Of a stretch of DNA of 64,000 nucleotides, positions 1 through 11,250 are shown one piece after another. The notes below the pieces were generated by a model that searched no databases, had not been told where the DNA came from, and worked only from the letters and a program-made list of their open reading frames with translations. The translations under genes were made by a program, and so were the position numbers. The DNA is from Ctenosaura bakeri (lineage: Eukaryota; Chordata; Lepidosauria; Squamata; Iguanidae). Each line of letters opens with the position of its first letter. Position 1 is the first letter of the stretch. Where the stretch lies: positions 372,001 to 436,000 of the forward strand of contig CAOLHI010000951.1 in the NCBI GenBank assembly GCA_948474755.1, given 5' to 3'.

Positions 1-28
1 GTCGTTTCCAAAAACCTTAGCCTGGAAG

Positions 29-877
29 TGTTACCCTGTATGTTGGGGGTCCTGGGAGGGGCACCCAAATTACCAAATAAAAGCACAAGTTGGGGGAATT
101 TAGCTTGAGTACTCTCTTGGCTAAACAAGAAGCAGGGTAACTTTAGCAAGGATCTTTAACCCTATGTCTACGGCTTCAGGTCAGAGAGCGTAGCCAGACA
201 AGTTTTAAAGTAACAAAATAACAGTTTTATTGAGCACAAATGACATAAAAGACACCAGCTAACTAGAAAGAGAAATGGAGAGCTTTTTGGGGAATGGGTA
301 ATACGACACCTGGTCTTGTAGTCCTGGAGAAAAAGACAGGGTTCCGAGAGAGAAAGCTCAGCATGGCTGGCCGAGGGGAGCTCCTTAGACAAACCGGCAG
401 CAAGGCTAGATGGAAGTTCAGGGTGATCCAAAGTACTCTGAGGAAGTCCCAAAAGTGGGGACCTTTTATAGGGTGGATTTTACCTACAGGTTATGTTATG
501 CTCGGTGAGAACAAAGGAAATTTGGAGTTGGACAAAGGAGTTGGAAAAAGTCAGATTTTGCATGATGGGTTTAGTACTTAATGACAATGGCGTGGCCAGT
601 ACACTGATGGCCCGATATAAAGGAATGGCTCAGCTCTTGGCCAAGTGGCTTTGTGTAGATGTGCGCTGAGCAAAGCTGGTTTGCAGGGAGGTTTTTCCCT
701 AAAGCAACGGAAAGGCTTAAGTTGCCTGCCTGAATGGGGTTTTGGAATGTACAACCATTAATGGCTGTGCCCTTACGTGCTTATCTGGGGGACCTCTGCA
801 AACACATGGAGTAGGATGGCAGAGAAAGGTCAAGCAAAGGCCAAATTATTTGATATCAAAAGGATATCTAGTGCTCT
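29..877 (-). mobile_element. Solitary LTR-like element, copy 1 (endogenous retrovirus or other LTR retrotransposon)
   Basis: This block is homologous over its whole length to 26440-27307. It begins TGTTACCCTG on the + strand. On the minus strand it shows the order expected of an LTR: a TATA box (CCCTATAAAAGG near 465-480), then an AATAAA signal near 226 (CTCAATAAAAC), about 245 bp downstream. No gag, pol or env coding sequence lies beside it, so it looks like a solo LTR or an isolated fragment. No clean target duplication is visible, and the right edge is judged only from similarity to copy 2. The ORFs inside it are chance ORFs. Confidence 0.6.
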
Positions 878-3643
878 CACCAGACATATCATAACCGTGA
901 TAACAGAAGGATCCTAATAACTCTTTCACTTAACCTCTCTCATTTTCCTGCTATTACAAGGAACTCTTAGCTCTTTTTATCTGTTGCCTGCTTCTAATTG
1001 TCCCTTCTCTTTAAGAACCTCTGCGTAGTCACTTACCAATGGCAGCTTTTGTCCACTGGATGTGTCCTGTATTTTGTTTCTTTGAAATCCATCAGCCTTT
1101 ATAACAGAATGCACCCACAACAACCAAACACATTGTTGGTCACAGCAGTATCATGTGCTTTCTTTAAGGATCCTTAAGGGAAAACATCTTGGATTGGGGT
1201 TGTTTTATCCTTGTTAGATTGGGCATGCAGAAAATGGGTGACTGCCAAAGGGTGTATACTGAGTTTCAAGAATGAAGAGGGATCTGGGGATCAAGTTTAG
1301 CTCTATTCTCTGATTCAATTGATTGCTAAAACACCACATACTCTGTGACAAAAGGTTTTCTTCAGCTATAAAAGCTGGACACTGAAGACTGAAGGCTTTA
1401 TCTGGCCACAAAGTCTGTTCAGATAGAGCCCAACAAGCAGATACAAAGACAGGCTGGTCCTGGGAGGGCCAAGTTTCTTGCCTACTAGCCAATCATGGCT
1501 GCCAGATGTTGCTTGCTCCATTCTCTGCTATGAAAGAAGGAAGAGAGGAGAACAAGGAACAGGTGGTCGTTCTAGTGGAATACCAAAAAAGAAGTGCTCT
1601 GCTGCTGTTGTCTTCTCCCTTCCTCCTTCCATGGCAGAGAGAATACAGAGGCAGAGGGATATGTGTGGCAGTGCAATTGTAACAGCTGCTTTTGGGGTAT
1701 CAGAAAGCAACATGGCAGATCTTGTTATTGTTCATTTTTAGCAAATTGGTTCATTGGGTCACTGCACAAAAGAAACTGCATTAAGGCCAATTACAAAATG
1801 GTGACTGTTGTGGCTCAGCTTTGGGTTGTTTTACAAATTAGCTGTTTCTTTCTAAATGTTGTACGTTGCTCTTGGTTTGATGGACAAATTTATGAAATTT
1901 GAGTTGCTTTAAAGAAAAGAGATGTCTGAGCCTTTATTATGTTTGAAACAATCCATCTCTTTCTCTTTTTTTAAAGAAACCTATTATCTGTTATTACTGT
2001 CATGTCATTTTTTTTAACTGAAGAAAAGAATGAATATGCAAGTCTTTAGGTGGGCTATATATTGTCTGGCAACATGGTGTACCATTGTGTTCTGCAAGTC
2101 GGTTGATGGGTTCACATGCCAAGCCTGGCAAGGACCGGAAAAAACAGTGATGCAAAAGTCTTAATCTTTAAGAGAGATTAGGCTGCTCAGCGCTATTTCA
2201 TCTCCTGCTATTATTACCCAGGTCAGGCATCAGGTGGAACAGTAAATTGTATAATGAAGGCATATTTTTAATGGAAAGAGAGAAACAGGCATCCCATTCC
2301 TACCTTTGCTCTCAACAAGGAAACCACGGGTCCTATTCTCCGCTTGAATCATCTAGTAATCCCACCCACCTATTGCTTCTGCTTTTCAAATAGACAAGAT
2401 AGAAAGACAGCCTATTTTTTAACTCAGCACAGCAATTTGATAAGCATTTATAATCATAGCCCTATCACCAGGAAAAGTGAAGTGGCCCACACCAGGCAAC
2501 AGGCTTTGTGGTACCATTGAAGGAAAGCAGCCAAGTTTTCAGTTAGTGTATTTGATGTCTTGTTATATTGTATTTTAATCACTGTTATAGGAGAAATACT
2601 ACTTGACTCTTCTTCCTCAAGCATTAAACTGTCTTGGGACATCTCATAATTCAACGTTATCAGCAATCCAAGGACCTCTCCATACTCCTTGACCATAGAC
2701 TATCAGTTCAAAGTCCTGGTAAGTACTTTTAAAACCCCTAAACATCTTCAGGCCCAGGTATTTTACCCAGCCTGTTCCAACCTTCCATAGCATGCCCTGG
2801 TGCCCTGCTAATGAGTTGGACTACAAATCCCATTATCTCTAAACCTGATTTCCAACATCTCAGGATTCCGAACAAAAGCAGGGCAGGGAAACATGATGCC
2901 CAAGCTTGTTTTTTGTGACTTCCAGGAGTCAATTCTTTTTCTCCCCCCCATCCTTTTCTTTCTTTCTTTCTGGCACCAAAATGCCCCCAAATGCCTTCTA
3001 AGAGGTATGGAGGACATTTCTACCATGTTTGGGACTCCCCTGCTCCCCCTCCTAAGGATCAAACAAGTTTTATTGTAATTTTTTTCCAAAACAATTTTGG
3101 AGCCTTAAATGTCCTCTAGGGTGTATGTGAAGCATTTCCATCATATTTTGGCTCCTCGGCCAGTTTAGGCCCAGAAGCCGTCTTTTTTTGAAACATAAAG
3201 TGAACACAAAAAGACTTCCACTCACTTCCTGTTGTTAAAAAAGGCCTCACCTGCCCCAGGAAGCCACAAAACCATGTTGGAAATGTCCCTATGTCCCCCA
3301 GAGGGCATCTTGGAGGGATGGGGAGGGATGATTTTTTTTATTTTTATTTTTGGCAGAAGACAATGCAATGACAGGCTTCAGCCGTCCAAGGTCTCCTGAG
3401 AGACTAAAGCACCTCCCTGTCTTTCCACAGCTGCCCATTCCTGTTCTAAAGCCTTACATAGAGATGTCAGCCAGGGCCTGAAACTGGGGTCTTGTGGAGG
3501 ACATATATGTGTTTTACAGATGTGCTATGTAGCACATCTATATGTTGCACAGAGGGAGTCTCCAAATCTGTCTGTCTTCTGCCCCTCTCCTTTATCTGTC
3601 TAATCGGTTAGCTAGCAAGGTAGCTAGAGATCAATATGGGCAA
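878..3643. other. Non-coding spacer, no recognised gene or repeat
   Basis: This is AT-rich sequence with many short ORFs (up to about 100 aa) on both strands, none with a recognisable domain, codon pattern or splice context. A C/T-rich stretch lies at 2940-2970. Around 2970-3340 there are loosely similar phrases about 100 bp apart (near 2985-3030 and 3240-3310), which may be an old degenerate repeat. Nothing firmer can be supported. Confidence 0.5.
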
Positions 3644-3648
3644 CCAAG

Positions 3649-4049
3649 GCCCTTTCCGCAACGCACCTTTTCACAGAGCTGGGGTGCGGGGATCGCGCGA
3701 GCAGCCTCCAGTGAGAGGCTCTCACATCTGTTCCTTCAGCTCCACAGCTGCCACCCATTCACTCAGGAGCCCCTACTCTTCCTTCCACAGTGCATCCTGG
3801 GAGTTTCCCTGGCTGTGCTGGGGCAGGCAGTGCAAGTACTGCGGCTCCGGAGCTCCACACACATGGCAAGTGTGCACGGGACCCATGAGTGATGCACGAT
3901 CATGCACCGTTTTTGGCTCACAGCCGAAAATGAAAAAGTGCGTGAGCGGCACCTGCCAGACCCTGGAGCGTGATTGTGTGTCATGTGGACCGCTCCTCAC
4001 ATTCACGCAACACTCGAGGGGCCTTTTCACATGGCCATGTGAAAAGGGC
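3649..4049 (+). mobile_element. MITE family A, copy 1 (401 bp)
   Basis: Non-autonomous DNA transposon with terminal inverted repeats GCCCTTTCCGCA at the left and GTGAAAAGGGC at the right. It is flanked by a 5-bp target duplication, CCAAG (3644-3648) and CCACG (4050-4054), with one mismatch. The interior is GC-rich and shared with the copies at 6345, 8254, 12695, 15973, 20453 and 59720, including a block around CCGAAAATGAAAA and an inverted pair built on CTGGAGCGT in the right third. There is no transposase. The overlapping ORFs of 116 and 148 aa are translations of this repeat. Confidence 0.8.
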
Positions 4050-4096
4050 CCACGTTTGATGGACAGTGTAGGAATATTTTAAATAAATAAATTCAA

Positions 4097-4100
4097 TGAT

Positions 4101-4134
<34 letters not shown>

Positions 4135-4156
4135 GGAGGGAGAGAGAGAGAGGCAC
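4097..4156. repeat. Microsatellite (AC)n(AG)n
   Basis: A run of AC dinucleotides passes directly into AG dinucleotides, interrupted by GGGAGGG, just right of the MITE copy at 3649-4049. Confidence 0.95.
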
Positions 4157-4159
4157 ACA

Positions 4160-5610
4160 ACTTGAAAGCACAAGGAAAACCGTCAAGTTTCTATACATCC
4201 AGTTTTAATGGATGTGTTATTGTGTTAGCTTCCTGTGGGATTGGGTGGCCACCTGTCAGAGATGCCATAGGTGTATGATTCTTGTACTTAGCAGGAGTTG
4301 TACAAGATGGACTCCAAGATTCCTTCCAGTTCTAACATTCAAGAATGCTTTTATCTCCTCAGTCTGCTGGGAACTGGCAGCACCTACGCAACTGATAATA
4401 CTGGTTGAAAAGGGAATAGTTTTATTTTAAATAGTTTTATTTTTCTTCCAGCTCACATATCTAGTCACTATAGTCTTCTTTCCTGGAGCATTAGATAGCT
4501 GCAACAAAAACAAAACAAAACAGAAGAGTTGGTTTCAGATCTACTTAAATGAACTCTAGCACCCATATTCAAAACCTAACTATTAGACTACAGAAAGTCC
4601 TTTGGCCTTCCTAGAGGCAGCAGTAGCAATTAAAAATAAAAGGAATACAACCATTAATTTATTGAGTCATCAGTTTTTATTATGTTTCATTTCTAAACGG
4701 AGAACCTTAATCAGGGTCGCTTTGCATTGCCCAATGGAGTGGAAATACTTTTCTATGGACATAATCGTGTTGCAGTAATTCATTACCCTTGGGCCTCGTT
4801 AATGTCAACTGACATGATAAAAATTTCTCTGGCTTCTTCATCTTCTTCTTCTTTTTTTAAAACTCATATTCATTACTGTTCATGACCTAGGCAATTTTTT
4901 CATTTTGGTGCTTGTTTAATGCTTAACTTCACTCTTGTGGCAGAACCTCACGTCATACCATTGCTAGAGTAGGGGAGAATAAAACGAAATGGGGAAAAAT
5001 GGTATGAAGAATCAACAGCGCACATGCAAATAACTAAGATTCGTGCTTTTTTGTTTCTTCAGTTTTTATCCATGTTTATTTGGGACACATCTTAATTAGG
5101 AAAAATGCATTGCAATGAGGATTAAAGGCAGAGACTGAACTATGGCTTTCACAAACTTCATTTGCTAGTGATGTATATGAAGGTGATTCTTACAAGCTGC
5201 TTGTGGGTACAGAACACAGCATATATTTAGCACACATCTCAGAGAGCATACCAGTGTTCATTCTCAAGTTCTGTACCATACCCATAATTTGTATACAACC
5301 ATTACTAGGTACATCCACCAGCATCATTAAATCTGTGCAGGGACCTTGGGACTGTTTTTAAGGTGTGTTTGTTGGAAGGTGAATGGAATCTATTAGAAGT
5401 TCAGCAACACTTAACATTGAAGAGTCAAGAATACCTCAAAGTGGGCAGTAGTAATAGGGCTAGATAGTTTGAGTCAACCAAAGTCATTCCCTTCTTGTCT
5501 ACCTATCCCAACCTCTCTGTGACCTAACCGATACTCTTATAGATGTTTCTCCACTTCTTTTCTTTCCCATCAGTTCTCTCTCAGATCTTCCCTAGAATGA
5601 GACTAGAGTA
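4160..5610. other. Repeat-poor spacer; possible conserved non-coding block
   Basis: No transposon hallmark or coding exon is seen. The stretch at about 4640-5060 is free of recognised repeats and rich in ATTA/TAAT cores, and it reads like the repeat-depleted blocks common in gene deserts around developmental loci. This is only an impression; cross-species conservation would have to be tested. Confidence 0.3.
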
Positions 5611-5617
5611 GACTGAG

Positions 5618-5777
5618 GCCATTTCCGCACTAGCTTGTTACAGTGCTATTATTCCACTTTCAACATCCTATGGAATCCTGAGGTCTCAAAGACCCCTCCT
5701 TAAACTGAAAACCCCAGGATTCCATAGGATGTTGAAAGTGGATTAATAGCACTATAACAGGCTAGTATGGAAATGGC
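5618..5777. mobile_element. MITE family B, copy 1 (palindromic, 160 bp)
   Basis: Short, almost fully palindromic element. The left end is GCCATTTCCGCACTAG and the right end is CTAGTATGGAAATGGC. Both halves carry inverted copies of CAACATCCTATGGAATCCT and of the block near TAGTGCTATTATTCCACTTT. The flanks CTGAG and CTAGC fit a decayed 5-bp duplication. The terminal sequence closely resembles family A. Confidence 0.75.
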
Positions 5778-6074
5778 CTAGCACCCTGAGTAACTGTCTT
5801 ATTTCAGAATGGAGTCCCTGTAATAAATCCTTAGTTTGTTTCTCTAAGCCATTGGTTTCTTTGCTCCTTAATCAGCATCTCTGCCCACTGCATGCACGTA
5901 CCTTTGATCAGGATCAATGCTGGCAGTCTGGTTGATATTCATCTTTCCTACTTGCAGGGGAGGGCAAATTATTTTTCTCAGCCATTATTTTTCAAGCATC
6001 CTTAAATATGACGATCTTGACAAGCACAATGTGTGCACAGAAGTGCCCTCCATGTGTTCAATATAGCCTTATTA

Positions 6075-6300
6075 TTTGTTGTTCTGTGCCTTCAAGTCAG
6101 TTCTGACTTACACTGACCTTAAGATGAACCTATCATGAAGTTTACTTGGCAAGATTTGTTTAGAGGGGGCTTGCCTTTGCTGCCCTCTGAAGCTGAGAAT
6201 GTGACTTGTCCAGACGGTTTCCATGGCCAAGCAGGGACTTGAACCCTGGTCTCCAGAGTCATTGTCCAACACTCAAACTGCTTTGCCATGCTGCGCTCTC
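6075..6300 (-). mobile_element. tRNA-derived SINE (CORE-like), minus strand
   Basis: The sequence reads in reverse as a tRNA-derived SINE: a B-box-like GGGACTTGAACCC lies at about 6235, with the flanking block that reads TGCCTTCAAGTCAGTTCTGACTTA at its other end. The same family recurs at about 10600, 10835, 11593, 17525 and 20015, all in this orientation. Confidence 0.65.
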
Positions 6301-6344
6301 AATTACTTCCAAGGAACTGCACACAGTATAGATTGCAACTCACC

Positions 6345-6770
6345 TTCCTGCAACTCACCTTTTCTCAGCGCTGGGGTGCAGAGATTGTGCGAGCAGCCTC
6401 CAGAGAGAGGCTCTCATGTCCCTGCTGCTTCAGTTCTGCATGAGCTGCCTGCTCCCAAACAGGCAGGGCGAGAGCTCCGCCTCTTCCTTCCACAGGACAG
6501 CCTGGGAGTTTCCTAGGCTGTGCTGGTGCAGGAAGCATGAGCGCTGCAGCTCCAGAGGCCCCGCACACATGGCAAGTATGCATGGGGCCCTGGAGCAATG
6601 CGTCATCGCACAACATTTTTGGCTGAAAGCCAAAAATGAAAAAGTGCGCAAGCGGCACTTGCCCTACCCTGGAGCGTCATGCGATTGTGAGTTCATCATG
6701 CAGATCACTCCTCACAATCGCACGATGCTCCAGGTGCCCTCTTGCATGGCAAATGCCATGCGAAAAGGGC
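6345..6770 (+). mobile_element. MITE family A, copy 2, left end damaged
   Basis: The interior and right end (GCGAAAAGGGC) match family A, with the right flank CTTAG. The left terminus GCCCTTTCCGCA is missing or scrambled; a short repeat of GCAACTCACCTT occurs at the breakpoint. ORFs of 97-119 aa on both strands are translations of the repeat. Confidence 0.7.
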
Positions 6771-6779
6771 CTTAGTCAT

Positions 6780-7483
6780 GGGAAAGCTCAATGGCAATTC
6801 ACTATCTAAATATTTCTTGGTGCTTGGTCATTTTAGTATGATAACGATAATTCCTGATGACACACATCTTGGTGGTCCAATTTTGCCGGCACATTTCAAA
6901 GGGGATTAAACTGCCCCCCACCACCACCACCACCAGCAGCTTACTCTTGGAAGGGCTTAAGTTCCTCTGCTCTTCAGTTCTGGAGTCCATAGATCTGTGT
7001 AGCATTTGCCCTGTAAAGAATGGCTTCCACACAGTGATTGTGTGAGATGTGACTTCATCAAATCCCTATTGTCTTGTCCAGATACACCACCTGCTCACAT
7101 ACATCTATAAATTCGCCCACACATCCATACTCTTGATACACATTAATACACATGCTTTTTCTATTCACACACATCTCTCTGCCACTCTATTCCTTCACCT
7201 TCCCTTTCTCATTTGTCATCTCTCTCTGCTCTCCATCTCTCCATTTGCCTCTTTTCTCACCTGCCCAGTCCTCCTACTTCCCAGCTGATCTATGTAAACC
7301 AGCTGAGAAAGAATGAAATCAAGATAGCAGAGAGGATTGGCTTGTGGCAAATCCTCCCTCCCCACCCTGAATGGCCCCACAGTTCCAACCCTTGGATTCC
7401 TATTACTCATCTTGCCCTTTTCCCTTTAAGATTTCTCCCTAGATCGGGTCCTTGGGCCCCAGTGTGACCACTGTAATGGACAA
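6780..7483. repeat. Low-complexity spacer: (CAC)n tract and pyrimidine-rich run
   Basis: A CCACCACCACC tract lies at about 6917-6936. From about 7100 to 7290 the + strand is strongly C/T-rich with CTCTCT and CATTTCTC-type repeats. No coding signal is seen. Confidence 0.6.
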
Positions 7484-7497
7484 ACAGATGTGTTTTT

Positions 7498-7709
7498 GTA
7501 AAGTCAAAGGCTTTCACGGCTGGAATCCATAGGTTGTTGTGGGTTTTCTGGGTTTTGAGGCTGTGTTCTATTAGTATTTTCTCCTGATGTTTCGCCTGCA
7601 TCTGTGGCTGGCATCTTCAGAGGATATCCAGCCACAGATGCAGGTGAAATGTCAGGAGAAAATACTAATAGAACACGGCCTCAAAACCTAGAAAATGCAC
7701 AACAACCTA
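7498..7709. mobile_element. Foldback insertion of a Penelope-like (PLE-type) repeat with 14-bp target duplication
   Basis: Two copies of one sequence lie head to head. The left arm (7531-7614) is the near-perfect reverse complement of the right arm (7628-7709), separated by about 13 bp. The whole is flanked by a perfect direct repeat, ACAGATGTGTTTTT at 7484-7497 and 7709-7722, one base of which overlaps the element edge. On the minus strand about 7622-7580 reads CTGAAGATGCC, then a short loop, then GGCGAAAC followed by ATC, which resembles a hammerhead ribozyme core. Related sequence occurs at 43780-43885. Inverted partial copies with variable-length duplications are known for Penelope-like elements; the family assignment is my inference. 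Confidence 0.55.
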
Positions 7710-7722
7710 CAGATGTGTTTTT

Positions 7723-8047
7723 ACTTTTTCCATTGAATTCAATTTGGTAGTATGTGATCAGTTCCCCCGCCCTTAATTCTTAAATGAAAATATGTACCAC
7801 AGAGATGAAAATATGTACCACAGAGATAAAGATTTATTGTGTAACAAATAAGTTAAGCATCTAGCTCTCCTCACACAGTACAACATAACAGTTTATTTAA
7901 AACAAAATAACACTTTTCCCTAAACTCTTCTGAATTCCTCTCACACTGTGGGCATTTCCCACCTAATAAGAATGTTGCCTCCTCCCCCAAAATTTTCCTT
8001 CAGTCCTCAACTTTCTGGCATTCCAGAGAGTGAGACCTTCCAAATTG
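7723..8047. other. Spacer, nothing recognised
   Basis: AT-rich sequence with a short tandem repeat of ATGAAAATATGTACCACAGAG (two units near 7785-7825). No coding or mobile-element signal is seen beyond that. Confidence 0.5.
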
Positions 8048-8049
8048 TT

Positions 8050-9626
8050 AACACACAAAACTCCTATATTTGCTGTGCTTCCATTCCCACCTTATATCTG
8101 TACAGTTCATTTTTTTTCTGCCCAAGTGTAGTACCTTACATTTCTCTCTGTTGAAATTCATTTTGTAAGTTTTGGCCCAGTTCTCTAACTTGTTAAGATC
8201 ATTTTGAATTCTGACCTTGTCCCCTGGAGTGTTAGCTATCCCTCCTAACTTGGACCCTTTTCGCACCTTACCCTTTTCTGGAGCTGGGGTGCGGGGCTTG
8301 CACAAGCAGCATTCAGCGAGAGGCTCTCACATCCCAGTCCCATCGGCTCCACGGCTGCTTCCTGGTCAAGCGAGTGCCCCCCCTCTTCCTTTCAAAATGC
8401 AGCCTGGGACCTTTCCCCGCCTGCACTGGACAGGAGTGCGACTGGCCTGGCTCCCGAGGCTCCGCATGCAAGGTAAGTACGTGCAGGCCCCCAGAGTGAT
8501 GCGCGACCGTGCACCATTTTCAACTTCAAACCGAAAATGAAAAAATGCACACGTGGTCCGCTTCAGGCCCTTGAGCGTTGCAAAAATGTGAGTGAGTTGT
8601 GTGGACCACTCCTCACATTTACGTGACGCTCAAGGGGCCCTTTTGCATTGGAAATGTCATGCCAAAAGGGCCTTGGTGTCATCTATAAAATTAATGAGAA
8701 TGCCTTCTCTTCCTTCATCCAAATAACTGATGAAGATGTGGAATAGCACTGGGTCGAGGACAGAAACCTATGACACCCCAATAGCCACTTCTCTCCGGGA
8801 TGAAGACAAGCCATTGGTGAGCACCCTTTGGGTTTGGTCAGTCAACCAGTTAGAAATCCACCTAATGTACCATTGTCTAGCCCACATTTTGCTAGCTTGT
8901 TTGCAAGAATATCACTGGGGACCTTGTCAAAGGCATTACTAAAGTCAAGATACATTATTTCCACAGCATTCCCTTCATCTACCAAGCTAGTGACTCTATC
9001 AAAAAAAGAGATAAGATTAGTCTGGAATGTTTTGTTTTTGAGAAACCCATGTTGACTTTTAGTGATGATGACATTCCTTTCTAAATGCTTACAGATTGTC
9101 TATTTAATGATCTGCTCTAGAATCTTTCCTGGTATTGATATCAGACTGACTGGGCAGTAATTGTTTGGGTCTTCTTTTTTTCCGTTTTGAAGAAGGGGAC
9201 AATATTTTCCCTCATGAAGTCTGCTGGGGCTTCTCCCATTCTCCAGGAATTCTCAAAGATTGCTGGCAGGAGTTTTGAGATTACTTCTGCCAGTTATTTT
9301 AATACTCTTGGATTTAACTCATCCAGCCCTGGAGACTTAAATTCATTTAGAGTAGCCAGGTATTCCTGTACTACCTCTTAACCTATGTTATGCTGCATTT
9401 CCTCTACCACATCATCTGCTCCATTTTCCCCAGGGACAGCATTATTTTGCTTTTGGGAGAAGACCAAGGCAAAGAAGGTATTCAGTAGTTCTGCCTTTTC
9501 TCTGTCCCCAGTTAGCATTTCACCATCCTCTCCACACAAAGGCCCTACCATTTCCTTGCTCTTCCTTTTTCTATAAACAAACCCCCTTAAAAAAAAGCTT
9601 CTCATTGTTTTTGACAATAAAATCAA
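8050..9626 (-). pseudogene. CR1 LINE reverse-transcriptase fragment, degenerate, split by a MITE
   Basis: On the minus strand this reads as part of a CR1-clade ORF2. From 9626 downward come a CGEDGEML...AELLNTFFALVFS block, a region resembling the start of the reverse-transcriptase domain, the block MYLDFSNAFDKVPSDILANK near 8900, and, beyond the inserted MITE at 8254-8671, NDLNKLENWAKTYKMNFNRE with CKVLHLGRK near 8120-8200. Stops and frame changes are frequent, so it is dead. CR1 elements normally encode endonuclease plus RT; only the RT and its C-terminal part remain here. Confidence 0.8.
8254..8671 (+). mobile_element. MITE family A, copy 3, inserted in CR1
   Basis: 418 bp. The left end is ACCCTTTTCGCA (first base mutated) and the right end CCAAAAGGGC. 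It is flanked by a perfect 5-bp duplication CTTGG (8249-8253 and 8672-8676). Removing it rejoins the CR1 sequence, so the MITE is younger than the CR1 copy. Confidence 0.85.
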
Positions 9627-10598
9627 TATATATACAGTTTGTACATGTGTGCATATATAATTTTCCCTCTCCCCTCCAAGCTGTTACACGAAAGAAACTG
9701 CTGTCTTTATAATGAGAAACCCATGAATGTGGGAAAAGCACACAAATACACAAAGAATCTTTGCTTTTAATGGTGAAAAGTAACAAAACTTAAACATTGT
9801 GAGGTCGGGGGAATCTAAAACAATTGTATCTGTATCCCATGCACATTTGCTTTAGCTTTTCATCCACTAAATCAAACTTTTCAGTCATTTGGTTCTAAAC
9901 AGAGTGAGACTTTGAATTCTTCAACAGCAACTGAACAGCAGAAGATGAAAACATGTTCTCTATTGAGCCCTGGTTTTCATAAAAATATATCAGTTTAATA
10001 AGTGCATCTAAAGGAAACCAGAATGATCATATTAAGAGGCTGCCAAATTTATAAACTCTGACAGTCCCACATACTGAGATGAACAGGCAAATTTATTTCA
10101 TCTGAAATAAAAAAAAATTTTTCTCTTTGCATTTGCTGAAATAGAAAAGCACAGACATCTGTCCTAAATTCCTTGGAAGGAGTGGAATAGTTATCAGTTA
10201 ATAAGATAGCATGACAATACCTCTTCTCTGCCCATGCTTTGTTCAGCTATATTTACCATTCCACTGTAATTTTATTAAAGTCCAAAATCCAAATAAATCT
10301 TATTGCAGATATGAAAACAAACACGTTTTAGGTTGACTCCTATGCTGCAAGGACATAATGCATTCACTGGCATGACTATATACCATTTTCATATCTGAAA
10401 TCCATACGACCAGTGTTTTAATCCCTGTGGTCATTAACAGATGAGCTGGATCAGCTGGAGGAACAGTATTGCTACTGACTGTCACTGCATCATTTTTTTA
10501 ACAAATACTTAAAAGAAATTATTTTAAAATACCACACAAACAAGCATACATGTGCACACACATACCTGTTATAATATGTTTGGTCTGGCCTTAATCAT
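9627..10598. other. Spacer, nothing recognised
   Basis: AT-rich sequence with no transposon ends, no conserved protein similarity and no ordered splice signals. Short ORFs of up to 71 aa are judged to be chance. Confidence 0.5.
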
Positions 10599-10690
10599 AC
10601 TTAGAGTTATTGTTTTGTGTCTTCAAAGTCGTTTTTGATTTATAGTGATCTACCATGGGGTGTTCTGGAGGAGAAGGGGGTTGCCAATAA
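10598..10690 (-). mobile_element. tRNA-derived SINE fragment
   Basis: The sequence matching TGTGTCTTCAAAGTCG and the following block is the same tail portion seen at 6075 and 10835, but the tRNA-like end is missing. Confidence 0.5.
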
Positions 10691-10834
10691 GACATAAGTG
10701 AGGATGTACTTGTTTGAATTATTTGTTCCTACAGTGAGAACCAATAATTTACTCAATTTTCTCCTTGCTGTAGGAATATCTTCAAAAATATGCCATTTTT
10801 AATAACTTTATCACAGGGGAGAGAAACACCCTTG

Positions 10835-11032
10835 TTGTTGTTTTGTGCCTTTGAGTCATTTCTGACTTATGGTGACCCAAAGGTAAACCTATCATGGGGT
10901 TTTCTGGGGCTGAGCATGTGTAACACACCCAAGGTCACTCAGTGAGTATCCATAGCCAAGCAAGGAATCAAACCCTGTCTCCAGGGTCATAGTCCAGTGC
11001 TCAAACCTCTCCATCACACTGGCTCTCCGAAA
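10835..11032 (-). mobile_element. tRNA-derived SINE, minus strand
   Basis: Matches the family at 6075: GTGCCTTTGAGTCATTTCTG at one end, a core with CCCAAGGTCACTCAGTGAG, and a degraded reverse B box (GGAATCAAACCCTG) near the other end. Confidence 0.65.
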
Positions 11033-11250
11033 GACCCTACCCCAGGCTTATCATTTTCCTCCTCTTCCCCACAACACATTCATGATTGTCATTGGCTATG
11101 TTCCACTAGTAGTATACAACGATGTCATCCTCTCAGATCTCCAAAAGACCTTCAGGACTCCCTCCTCTCCCGTGGCTATGAAGAGTCCAATATTGTTGCT
11201 GAACTGAAAACTAGAAAGAGTTCCTATACCTTTAATGATTGGGCAGATTG

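Noticed and set aside
4097..4156. CRISPR-like or other array
   Set aside because: Simple dinucleotide microsatellite; no CRISPR arrays are expected or seen in this eukaryotic window.
6230..6300. tRNA gene on the minus strand
   Set aside because: B-box-like sequence belongs to a SINE; no cloverleaf can be formed and the family is repeated.
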